NCBI GenBank assembly: GCA_027596945.1
Contig: JADGJH010000100.1
Coordinates: 1-30,928 of the forward strand
DNA: 30,928 nucleotides
Reading direction: 5' to 3'
DNA from: Physocladia obscura
Taxonomy: Eukaryota > Chytridiomycota > Chytridiomycetes > Chytridiales > Chytriomycetaceae
Shown piece by piece: positions 1 to 8,228 of this stretch. A program made the position numbers and the translations under genes. Below the pieces are notes generated by a model. That model did no database searches and was not told the DNA's origin. It worked only from the letters and a program-made list of their open reading frames with translations. How positions within the stretch are numbered: the stretch's first letter is position 1; each line of letters opens with the position of its first letter.

Positions 1-2
1 AA

Positions 3-749
3 AAATGCCATACAGCATGTTTGACAATCAAGAATGAAATGCCTTGGTCTGTGTTTAGCATTTTTGATGAAGTCAAGTTGTTCTGTGGTAAATTGAGAAC
101 TGGATTCTATTACGTTGAAACTGAAAACACATTTCCACTAAGGGGCACTCATTGGTATTCGTCACCCATACTACGATATTGTCAAATGATTGGAGTGCCA
201 CTCAAGATTGTCTATGAAATCATTCCACGTAACACTCTCAAAGCGGATTACTTCAATGATTTTGTAAAAAAGATATATGATAAGAGCGGTGATAATGCAA
301 AGCTAATGATTAATTGTTTTGTAGGATGCTTGAACAAAAGAAGCAACAAAAAGCAGACAGATAGATTCACAATGAGTTTAAATGATGCAGTTCAATACTT
401 TTTCTCAAGCAACAATACAGTGCATTCATGCATCTCACAGGAGCCAAAGCTTTACCATATTTCCATAAAGAATGAGACACTAAAGCATTTCAACACAATT
501 CTGATATACTGGCAGGTGATTGATAATGACAATATGATGTTGCATCAATTAGCAATGAAAATGGGTGGAAGAATTGTCAAGCTAAAGACTGACTGTGTTG
601 TAGTTGAGGATGGCAATGATGTCGAGTGTAAACCAGGTATCGGAAATTATTGTCTAGAAGCATTACCAAAAGAGTACAAATTATCTGAGCCATTCAAGAG
701 TACATATGCATTTCAGCTTGAGAATAAAGACTGGATTCTAAGAGAAAAT
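3..749 (+). pseudogene. Family-B DNA polymerase palm region (N-terminal module of a broken composite gene, 5' truncated by window edge)
   Basis: An open frame enters from the left edge and runs without a stop into the helicase module. Family-B-like motifs can be seen: a KCHTACL stretch at the very start that could be the tail of motif A (the expected upstream Asp lies outside the window); AKLMINCFVGCLNK around 300-340, which fits motif B (K..xN..xG); and LKTDCVVV around 585-610, which fits motif C with the catalytic Asp kept in a TDC variant of the usual DTDS. The exonuclease domain and most of the fingers would lie upstream. Tryptophans here are all TGG. What is seen is the motif order and spacing; the family call is inference from these short motifs, since no alignment could be run. 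The module itself is uninterrupted, but the gene it belongs to is broken downstream. Confidence 0.5.
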
Positions 750-1740
750 AGATTAGAGGGCCAGTTATTAACTGGAGTGGCAGGTATGGGCAAAATTGAC
801 CGAAGTCAGAGAAACCATTAAAAAACTGGAGCCTGGTTTGTTTGTACTATTAGCAAGTACAAACAAGGCTGCAAGACTAATTAATGGTCAGACAGTCCAC
901 CATTTCTTTCATATTGACAACAACAACAAGTGTAACTTGAAGGAAGCAGTAAAGACAGCCAACAGATATCAGTACATTTTCATTGATGAAGTTGGTATGT
1001 TGAGAGCAGCAATTTATGAAATCTTGTATTATGTGAAACTACAAACAAAAGCAAAGTTTGTGTTAGCTGGTGACTATAAAGAGTTGGGAGAAGTAGAGAA
1101 AAACAATAGAAAATATGAGTACATTAGTACCCTAGCATTAAAAGAACTAGTCAATTACAGTATAACTGAGCTCTTGATTAATCATTGTTCAGAAAACTCA
1201 GTGGCAATGCTATTTGACATTGTGCACACAATGAATCCAGGTGACTTTAACAATAAGCACTTGTTTACTTGAGTAAATCTAGCATACACTCATAACAAGA
1301 GAAAACAAATCAATGAAATCATGATGCAGAGAGATAAACTAAAGAAGAAGAAAATGATTAGAATTGAAGCAAATCCAGATGACCCAAACTCACAAGATGT
1401 TCTATTGATGGTTGGCACTCCAGTGATTTTGAATAGAAACTACAAGAAGCTTGGACTTGTCAACAGTGCAACATTTGTAGCCAAAAAGATTGAGCACTGT
1501 TGTTGCTGGAAGATACAGTAACCAAGAACAAGATTAAGTGTACTGTAGAACAATTTCGGTTATATTTCTGGGTCAACTATTGTTTGACAGTCCATTGAGT
1601 GCAAGGTGATTCAATTAAAGAGCCATTCACAATCCATGAATGGAGTAGAATGGCAAAGGATATGTGATACATGGCAATAAGTCAGACTACAAAGAAAGAA
1701 TACATTAATGTTATTGATGACCATGAAAAGCATAAAGTGA
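750..1740 (+). pseudogene. SF1 (Pif1/RecD-like) helicase module, broken
   Basis: The helicase motifs appear in order but across two frames. Walker A is LLTGVAGMGK near 765-795, where a 1-nt shift breaks the frame. Motif Ia is STNKAARLINGQTVHHFF (about 856-912), Walker B YIFIDEVGML (about 973-1005), and motif III VLAGDYKELGEVE (about 1060-1095). The C-terminal part has GTPVILNRNYKKLGLVNS (about 1410-1470), then NYCLTVH..QGDSI (about 1575-1615) and YMAIS.TTKKEY (about 1668-1700), which are SF1B motifs V and VI. Breaks: a frameshift near 795, in-frame TGA at 1270-1272, a frameshift near 1495-1510, and in-frame TGA at 1596-1598 and 1665-1667. The two TGAs in motifs V/VI fall where relatives often have Lys or Arg. 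The module would have unwound DNA during replication of the element; it cannot be made intact now. Confidence 0.7.
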
Positions 1741-2093
1741 CAAAGGATACTGATTTTGAAAGAATGAAACAGAAGAAGAAGAGAGAGAGAGATTTAGAAG
1801 ATGAACTCAAACAAAAGAGAATAGAAGCTGTTTTAGTAATCAACTACATTATTCAAAAGGGGTGTTCTGATGACTTTAGTTTGAAACATACTTTTGTAAA
1901 GAGACAAGAGCTTTTGGAGTGTCTTGGTATTCCTGATGGAGTGGTACCAAGAGGATATGAAATAGACCACATCCAGCCGAGACACCAACATGTAACAGAT
2001 GATGACTTCGTGAACATTAATGCCTATTGGAACCTACGGCTGATTTTGAGAAAAGAAAACAACGAGTTGGGACAAAAATTGCAATTGTCGTAA
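1741..2093 (+). pseudogene. HNH-nuclease-like C-terminal module fused behind the helicase
   Basis: From the last helicase stop at 1665 the frame stays open to a TAA at 2091-2093. After a Lys/Glu-rich, probably helical linker (about 1740-1830) comes a C-terminal segment with GYEIDHIQPRHQH, then VNINAYWNLRLI and KENNELGQK. This matches the HNH pattern of a DHI/P first histidine, a central Asn-x-x-x-Asn-Leu block and a distal Asn/His position. No stop separates it from helicase motif VI, so it looks like a domain of the same polypeptide rather than a separate gene; an ATG at 1671 lies inside motif VI and is unlikely to be a true start. The role would be cutting DNA for replication or integration of the element, by inference from the domain. 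Confidence 0.5.
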
Positions 2094-2157
2094 AAAATAA
2101 GACTTTTAAAAATTTGGACTTTTTTCAAGTTAAAAATCTTTTCATTAATATATAAAC

Positions 2158-2973
2158 ATGGAACCAATAGTAAACTACTCAATGAATTTAATGCAATCAG
2201 ATTTAACATGCTTGAAAACATAAACTTTCCTGAAATACAATGTGCAAACAGGTCAAATCCACACTTTGTTTGTATTAAATGTTGCCATCAATTGGGACAA
2301 AAGTGCCCACAATGTAAGACTGAATTGTTATTTCATAATAAACAGTTGCAAGTTACTTTAACACCCTTTTTAGAATCATGCACCAATGAAAACTGTAAAA
2401 TGCAAGTATTGAAGTGGAATCTCAATGAACATGCGGAAGACTGTGACTACAAGAAACACAAGAGCTTCATATGTCAAAGAAAAGTGCTATCAAGAAAAAC
2501 ATTGCAGAGTCACTTTGAAACGAAATGCAAGACTGGAATTGTTCAACAAAACATGACACCAATTGAATTCAATGGATGGGATTTAAATAAACAAGGATTT
2601 AAAGTTGAGTTAAATGAAGATTTAAATGAAGGTGGTGTACTGACAACACACAATGCTGTTGTTTTAATTTACAGAAACAAATGTTCAAAAATGGGTCATT
2701 GCCCCAATTGCACTAACAAAGCTTCCATCAAAGGCAACTATCACAACCATCAAATCAATGCCCAATGATGCAATCATCAAATTGACGAAGCACACTACAT
2801 GTGCTTCGAGTCCAAGTGAGCCTGTTTTCATTGAACTTGAACAAGCAAACTCAGTCTTTATTACCACCAAACAAAAAGAATCAAATAATATAAGGAGTCC
2901 AAGTGCTGATGCAATTGGACAGTTTCTTGAGTGCATACACATGGCACAAGGTGTCGAATCCGATGACAATTAA
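2158..2973 (+). pseudogene. RING/SIAH-like zinc-finger protein of the element, frameshifted
   Basis: An ATG at 2158 opens a frame reaching a Cys codon that looks like the first RING ligand. A frameshift near 2205-2220 is then needed to enter the long frame with C..CIKCCHQLGQKCPQCK, which fits the end of a RING finger. It is followed by paired Cys/His clusters (SCTNENCKMQVL...H..DC; FICQRK...H...C) resembling SIAH/TRAF-type zinc fingers. A second shift near 2670-2700 leads into the frame ending with TAA at 2971-2973. In cells such proteins are E3 ubiquitin ligases; in viruses and large elements they often retarget host proteins. The family call rests on Cys/His spacing. The stop shares a TTAA with the opposing gene. 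Confidence 0.5.
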
Positions 2974-3588
2974 TGTCTCTTTATTTCAACAATCTTCTCT
3001 TTGTCAAATTCCTTCTTGAGATGATGATAGAGTCACTTTTGAATGGCTGGCTGATTGTCATGGAGTTCTTTAGAGAGGTTTGTGTCTCCTTTCATTAAAT
3101 TGTGTTTGATTTGTTGGATTCTCTTTTTATTGCCACCGCTGCTCTTTTTTCTTAGATAATAGACAAGTGTATTATCAACATAGAACAACTCACTGTCAGT
3201 CTCAAAGTATTCATTCCCATTCATTAATTGTTTTATTTTATCCAGTAATGAAAGTTTTATTTCAATCACAGACAGCTTTTTGAAATCAGGATTATTGGTG
3301 TCATTCAATTCCAATTGAAGTCTCTTGACAGTCTCCTCCAATTCAAATATTTGTTCCTTCATTGACTGGTTAATATTGGCTCTCATGGGGTTGACCATTT
3401 TCATCCATTTGTCAGGCACATCAATAACAAGAGGTTGATTTGAGCCAAAATAAGGTACACCTACTTTTAATTTTACGTTCTTGTACTTCATAGTGGTGTT
3501 CATTACGTCGGTCCTTATAGATTGTTCCAATAGGAAGAGTCTTTAAGAACCTGTTTTGTACAGTTGTGGATGTAATTGTAACAGTCAT
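2970..3588 (-). pseudogene. Unknown coiled-coil protein of the element, broken
   Basis: The main open part (3035-3530) encodes about 165 residues with no ATG at its upstream end. An ATG at 3588 in another frame gives a plausible N-terminus, so a 1-nt shift near 3490-3530 is likely. The in-frame TGA at 3033-3035 is followed by 20 more sensible, charged codons and then TAA at 2970-2972, so the ancestral protein probably ended there. Visible features are a DVPDKWMKMVNP block, then a heptad-like Glu/Leu-rich helix (about 3270-3370 on the plus strand) and a basic C-terminal part with KKSSGGNKKR. I do not recognise the family; a structural or DNA-binding protein of the element is possible but not supported beyond context. 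Confidence 0.45.
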
Positions 3589-4032
3589 TGTTTTATTATT
3601 ATAAAAGAAAATAATTTTAAGTAAATATTGTTCAATTGAAATGAAAATAATTTTGTCTTAGGGCAAAAAATCCGGCAAGTGAACTTTTTTGGCTAGGATA
3701 ATCTCTTTGACCACACATATCTCATTCACACACAACACTTTCAGTGACTCTTCTCACTCAAATCAAACACAATACCCATCACTTTCATTGAGTGAACAAT
3801 CCTCACGCCATTCAAAGTTGCGGTAATTTGTCACTTGCGGCAGTACAATATCAGTCAATTCAAAATTTTATTAGAAACGCTCCTCAGAAAAGTGCGTGTC
3901 GGCGAGTCTATGGGGGTATATATAAAAAAAAGTCCATTTTTATTTTCATTATTCATCAGGCACCAGAAAACAAAAAACAATTTTTAACTTGTGCATGAAA
4001 TGGATAAAAACAAAATATTAAAATCCATTAAA
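3589..4032. other. Gene-free spacer between the relict element and the first host gene
   Basis: No coding sequence is supported. It is AT-rich, with an imperfect inverted pair (CCGGCAAGTGA at 3672-3682 against TCACTTGCGG at 3831-3840), several CACT/AGTG-type words between them, and one good TATA-like run (TATATATAAA, 3917-3926) preceded by a G run. Because the next gene to the right is on the minus strand and ends here, the TATA run does not serve it; it could belong to the element, or be chance. Confidence 0.4.
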
Positions 4033-6507
4033 TTAAAAATAAGAATCAAGTGCATACATGACAGCTGCAACAGAGCCTTGGTCATCTCCATCACCACCCC
4101 CACCAACCTCTGCCATAATATCTGGATATATCTCCGTCGCCGCAACAATCAAATTTCCCAACATCAACTGCTGCCCCAAATTCCTCCCTTCATATTCAAG
4201 TCGTTGCACAGCGATCCGACAAATATGGCACAAATCTTCGCGGTCAAGAATCGCGTATTTATACACCGTTTGTTGTTGTTCTCGCTCGTGCTGTGCACTA
4301 ATGTCAACGATCCGTCGCACTTTAACCACGCCAGTCTCTCCATTTAATATAGCTTTGATTCCGTCACCTTTCGCGCTACTCTCGTTTCCGCTTTCCCACA
4401 ATGTCGATGTCTCTTCATTGTCGCCGTCGTCATCATTGCCACTGATGCTCCCTGATTCTGCGCCGCCATCTTCTTCCTCTACGACAGACGCCAAGATTCC
4501 ACCAGATTGACCACTGCTTCCGTACTCAAATTCAGGTTCGGCCGCAGCAGCGACGAACCCAGCATCAATCGCAGTACTAAATTTGTTGGGTCCATGTAAA
4601 ACGACATCCCAAAAAGCCTCGTCTATACCTCCAGATTTCCGCGCCTCCGATGTCGACGTTGTCAGCGTGGTCATTACAGACTGTCGCGTCTCGGTTGTAG
4701 ATTTCCTCGACACCGAATTTCCTGTGATGTCTGTGCGTTTGCTCAAACTGCTTTGTCGCCGTGAAGCACTTCCCGACATTGTCTGCTGCTGCATCGCTGA
4801 TCTTTCATATATTGGTGAAGAAGGTCTTAGGGATAAGTCCAGGTCCGGTAAAGACGATGACACATCACTGAATGTTGTTGTCGTTGTCGTTGTTGTTGTT
4901 ACTTCTGAAACTGAAAACGCGACCGATAGAATCAATGAAGATCTGCGTTTCGGTTTCGGCGGTGTGGGAATAATCATGCGTGCATCCGTTACAGATTCTT
5001 TAATATGTGGAGCAAAATACATTCCGGTGGTTGGCATTTGGCGTGGCGGTTTCGACGTGAGTGGGAGATCAATCGAGACCAGCATCGATTCGCGGTTGCT
5101 GGGAATGATAGTTGCCACACTTACTTTGCTTTCTGATGCAGCAAGCGAATGTGGACGCGATTTTGCAACGGATTGAATTGGCAGTCGTGGAGGTATCGGG
5201 GTAACTGTTTCAAGTAAATTTCGCTGAAGACGTTGCTGTCTTGAAAGCAATGGTTTCTTTGCAGCTGGTAGTGCGTCTGGAGTAACAACGAGGTATCGAA
5301 AGTTTGAGTGTTTAATGAAAATTGGCTGCATTTCAGAAACTGATTGCGCCGTGTTTTTAGAACGAGATACTGGTGCTGGTGCTGAAAATTTGACAGGTTG
5401 AATTGACAGGCGCGTGTGAGTAGTTTGACTGCGAGGAGACTGTTGTGGTGACTGTGGGGATTTTGGAGACATCAATTTCGTTTGAATTGATCTCAGAGAA
5501 GTCGTAGAAAGAGAAGGAGAACGAAGTTTTTTGGAAGGCAGTGGAGACAAATATGGAGTTGGAGTGTTTACTGACAATGTGCGAGGGTGTGAGTTCGATG
5601 GTGGATAATATAGCGGATGTTGGTTGGACGAAGTTGCGCTGTTTAGCTGTTGTCGTTTTGATTGAGAAAAGAGAGGTGAAACTGGCGAAGGAACGCTATC
5701 TCGAGCAGAAGTTTGTGGAATGCGTAGTTGCAGTTTAGTTTGAGGATGGCGCTGTTGTTCTTGTTGTTGCTGTTGATATTTTTGTTGTAGCTGCTGTTGT
5801 TCTTGTTGTTTTTGTTGTTTTTGTGGTGGTTGCTTTTGTGGTAGTTTTTGGGGGGGTTGCTTTTGTGGTTGTTTTGGTAGTTGTTGTTTTTGTTGTGGGT
5901 GTTGATTTTGTAAATTTTTCGGTTGGGGAGACAGATTGCGATCTCGATTCAGAACACGAGACATGCGGGAAATGAAGGATGCAGCAGCAGTAGTTGTAGC
6001 AGAAGCGGGAACGGGAACAGAAGGATCGGAACTATCAACCGGAGCGGCAGCGTTATTAGTAATACTTGATTTTGTTGCAGACGAACGAGCAGAACGAGTC
6101 ATGTTCAAGTTCATGCCCATTCCCATGCCCATACGGATCAGTCCGGGTTTAGCTCCACTCCCACTTTCTCCCTTTTTTGCCGATTCTCCTGCCGCCGTCG
6201 TCGTCCGTGTTGGAGTTTGTGCAGCTGCTGGAGTATTAGTTCGAGTTCGAGTGTTTCGAGCTCCTGCTCCTGTTGCTGTTGCAGTTGTTCCGGTTGTCGT
6301 TGTTATTGTTGTTGTTCCTGTGCGTGTTGTTCTTGCTTCTGATCCAAGCTCGTTCTTCGGTTGTCGCTGGCCATGATCTAGCCAAGTGCCATGGCTGTGA
6401 TTGCCACTGCCACTACCAGCACTTACACCAACTGCACTCCGTCTATCTGCTTTCGTATTGGTGTTTGTATTTGTTTTCGTGTTCGCTCCCTTGCCGTTCT
6501 GCGCCAT
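4033..6507 (-). CDS. Large disordered, Gln/Ser/Thr-rich protein of unknown function (824 aa)
   Basis: A single long open frame; the ATG at 6507 is in a good context (ATCATGG) and TAA is at 4033. I do not recognise a family. The protein is mostly low complexity: Thr/Gly/Asn-rich N-terminus with a GMGMGM run near residues 125-131; Gln/Pro tracts at about 199-256; many Ser-Pro sites (about 260-400); a poly-Thr run near 535-545; and an acidic Gly/Glu/Asp stretch at about 670-700. Two parts look ordered: a short EAFWDVVLHGPNKF block near 627-640, and the C-terminal 75 residues, which contain LCHICRIAVQRLEYEG and a hydrophobic helix. These are the places to search for homologues. No membrane segment or signal peptide is seen. 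The many SP/TP and RxxS sites suggest a phosphoregulated scaffold or regulator, by inference only. Confidence 0.75.
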   Translation of the reverse strand: MAQNGKGANTKTNTNTNTKADRRSAVGVSAGSGSGNHSHGTWLDHGQRQPKNELGSEARTTRTGTTTITTTTGTTATATGAGARNTRTRTNTPAAAQTPTRTTTAAGESAKKGESGSGAKPGLIRMGMGMGMNLNMTRSARSSATKSSITNNAAAPVDSSDPSVPVPASATTTAAASFISRMSRVLNRDRNLSPQPKNLQNQHPQQKQQLPKQPQKQPPQKLPQKQPPQKQQKQQEQQQLQQKYQQQQQEQQRHPQTKLQLRIPQTSARDSVPSPVSPLFSQSKRQQLNSATSSNQHPLYYPPSNSHPRTLSVNTPTPYLSPLPSKKLRSPSLSTTSLRSIQTKLMSPKSPQSPQQSPRSQTTHTRLSIQPVKFSAPAPVSRSKNTAQSVSEMQPIFIKHSNFRYLVVTPDALPAAKKPLLSRQQRLQRNLLETVTPIPPRLPIQSVAKSRPHSLAASESKVSVATIIPSNRESMLVSIDLPLTSKPPRQMPTTGMYFAPHIKESVTDARMIIPTPPKPKRRSSLILSVAFSVSEVTTTTTTTTTFSDVSSSLPDLDLSLRPSSPIYERSAMQQQTMSGSASRRQSSLSKRTDITGNSVSRKSTTETRQSVMTTLTTSTSEARKSGGIDEAFWDVVLHGPNKFSTAIDAGFVAAAAEPEFEYGSSGQSGGILASVVEEEDGGAESGSISGNDDDGDNEETSTLWESGNESSAKGDGIKAILNGETGVVKVRRIVDISAQHEREQQQTVYKYAILDREDLCHICRIAVQRLEYEGRNLGQQLMLGNLIVAATEIYPDIMAEVGGGGDGDDQGSVAAVMYALDSYF

Positions 6508-7339
6508 GATAGCCTTTTTCTTTCAAACCAAACAAATTTTCATCTCCAACCTGACAAAACTCATGTTGTCATCTTCAACAAACATTGCAGACAAATATTA
6601 CAAAAAAGAAATTGACATTGTAAATTAGATTAAATTAAACCAATTTAAACAATTAAAATAAAAATAACATAGGGCGATTCCCTAACGAAAACCCGCTTCG
6701 TCCCAGCCATGATTCTTTTTCTTTTATGCTTGTACTTTGTACTCGATTGAATTCTAGTATTTTTATTCCAATTTTCAGTCAGAATAATGAGGTATCAAGC
6801 ACAAAATCTACTCTTTATGACTCATTATGAGGGAAATCGGTTTAACACGTTTCATTAATACATAAAACTATACGAAACGAAGGAGAACTTTCTCTTAGAA
6901 TTGAGGTCATTCAATACGCACTAATTATGTCTCTAAATTTCGGCGTAATATAGTTTTTCAAGCTTCAAAAGAGCCTGCGATTTCAAAAGTTCAATTCAAC
7001 AGTAAAAAATTTTTCAACAAGTCCCGTTTTTCCTTCATTTCTCTTCAACTATAATACAGATGAGACCTATTTCGTCGTGTTGCGTTTCCCCTCCAATTTT
7101 TTCTTTAAAAATTCTGTTTTCAACAACCTATGAGGACCTCCATGTTTTTTCTTGACCAACAACCACCATCACGCCGCCACCGAATCCAACCTACTCAAAA
7201 AATTGGAAATCAAAACCTTTTGCGCAAACGCTCGATCTCGTTCCATCCGTTTATCGTACGAAACGCGAACTGTCGTTGAAAAAAAAAAAGATCCGATAAA
7301 TAACAAATAAAAATAGATGGCACGAATGGCGACGGAGAT
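6508..7339. other. Intergenic region, no gene seen
   Basis: This is the 5' flank of the 4.0-6.5 kb gene and the 3' flank of the 7.3-8.1 kb gene. It is AT-rich with homopolymer runs. Short open frames overlap the upstream gene's start and have no codon-like pattern. No RNA gene or repeat recognised. Confidence 0.5.
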
Positions 7340-8056
7340 TCAAGGGTAATTTTTACTTAAAAACAGACGCGTTGATTCAAACTCGTTGTACATATGTTGG
7401 TGCTGTTGTACCACCGAATACGGTGGCGGTAATGAGGGACCGTCATAAATATCAAGCAGCAGTTTTAGATCCATCGGATCAGCATCGCGACAAAAAGTAG
7501 TAGGCGAAGTAGAAGCAACAGCAGGAGGCGCGTCCGCAGTCGGATTATGCGGGAATCCTTGGTATAACATCTCCTCAGTTCTGAGCACTGGGAAAGCATC
7601 TGCTGCGCGCATTCTCTCCATTTGCTTGGTAATACTTTCGCGGCGGAGTGGCGGAAACTGTTGCTGCTGATGATAGTCGGCGTTGTCATAGTAAATATTT
7701 GGGAGGCGCCCATGTTCAACACCAAACTGTCGGACTGGTTCAGCAGTACTCGACGAAGCAAACACGTCGTTGTTAGTTGTGATTGGCAATGGCACTGAAA
7801 GTGTTGTTGTTGCTGTTGTTGTTGTTGCTGTTGCTGTTGCTGCTGTTGCTGCTGTTGGTGTAGTAGTTGGTTCTGGTGTGGATGTTGGTGTTTTCAATTT
7901 TTTGGCTCGATCAGCGGTTGCAGCTGTTGAAGTCACTGCTACAACTGACACCATCAATGGAGATGCTGATCCAGATAATGTCTCCACCGGCTGTGGTTTA
8001 ACTTTAAGCGAGCGATGGCGGGACCACATGTTACCAATTGTTGTGCGGAAATCCAT
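7340..8056 (-). CDS. Hypothetical disordered protein with a C-terminal PPPY motif (238 aa)
   Basis: A single exon starts at ATG 8056 (MDFRTTIGNMWSRHRSLK) and ends at TAA 7340. No family recognised. A basic N-terminal 20 residues is followed by an Ala/Thr repeat tract (about 35-95), then a more ordered stretch with RRESITKQMERMRAADAFPVLRTEEMLY (in two parts, about 140-165). The C-terminal segment has DPMDLKLLLDIYDGPSLPPPY, with the PPPY at about 210-213. PPxY is the ligand of WW domains such as those of Rsp5/Nedd4 ubiquitin ligases, so an adaptor or substrate role is conceivable, but a single short motif is weak evidence. It lies third from the promoter end in a run of four same-strand disordered genes. 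Confidence 0.6.
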   Translation of the reverse strand: MDFRTTIGNMWSRHRSLKVKPQPVETLSGSASPLMVSVVAVTSTAATADRAKKLKTPTSTPEPTTTPTAATAATATATTTTATTTLSVPLPITTNNDVFASSSTAEPVRQFGVEHGRLPNIYYDNADYHQQQQFPPLRRESITKQMERMRAADAFPVLRTEEMLYQGFPHNPTADAPPAVASTSPTTFCRDADPMDLKLLLDIYDGPSLPPPYSVVQQHQHMYNEFESTRLFLSKNYP

Positions 8057-8228
8057 TGAAATTTTTGCAGTTTTTTTTTTTTTTCATCGATAAGCAGAAA
8101 AATTTTTCTTTGGAAATCAGTATTTCGTTAAAATAAGTTAATAAATAAGTCATAGTAAGGAATATGTGTTACGTCACACACGTATCTTCTTTCTTCCAAA
8201 CATCAACACCTCCTACTCTCACTCTCCA

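Larger units (their letters stand above)
1..3650. mobile_element. Decayed virus-like or large DNA-transposon element, left end outside the window
   Basis: This stretch holds replication-type modules (family-B polymerase palm, SF1 helicase, HNH nuclease), a RING/SIAH-like gene and an unknown coiled-coil gene, packed with little spacing and with two genes meeting tail to tail at one TTAA. All are broken by frameshifts or in-frame TGA codons. CpG is very scarce (about 25 counted by eye in 3600 bp), unlike the host genes to the right, and no intron is needed to explain any of it. The content fits a self-replicating integrated element (Polinton-, virus- or plasmid-like) now being lost by mutation. 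No capsid, integrase or terminal repeat was recognised, so its class is open. The right boundary near 3650 is a guess from where the coding content and the composition change. Confidence 0.6.

Noticed and set aside
1..3650. Idea that TGA codes for Trp here, as on mitochondrial plasmids
   Set aside because: Clear Trp positions in the polymerase, helicase, HNH and zinc-finger parts all use TGG, and the frames also contain frameshifts; decay by CpG deamination explains the TGAs more simply. Kept only as a test in the findings.
7770..8093. 107-codon plus-strand frame rich in Val/Ala (MLVVIGNGTESVV...)
   Set aside because: It is the antisense shadow of the Ala/Thr repeat tract in the minus-strand gene at 7340-8056; the repeat (codons like GTT/GCT) keeps all frames open.
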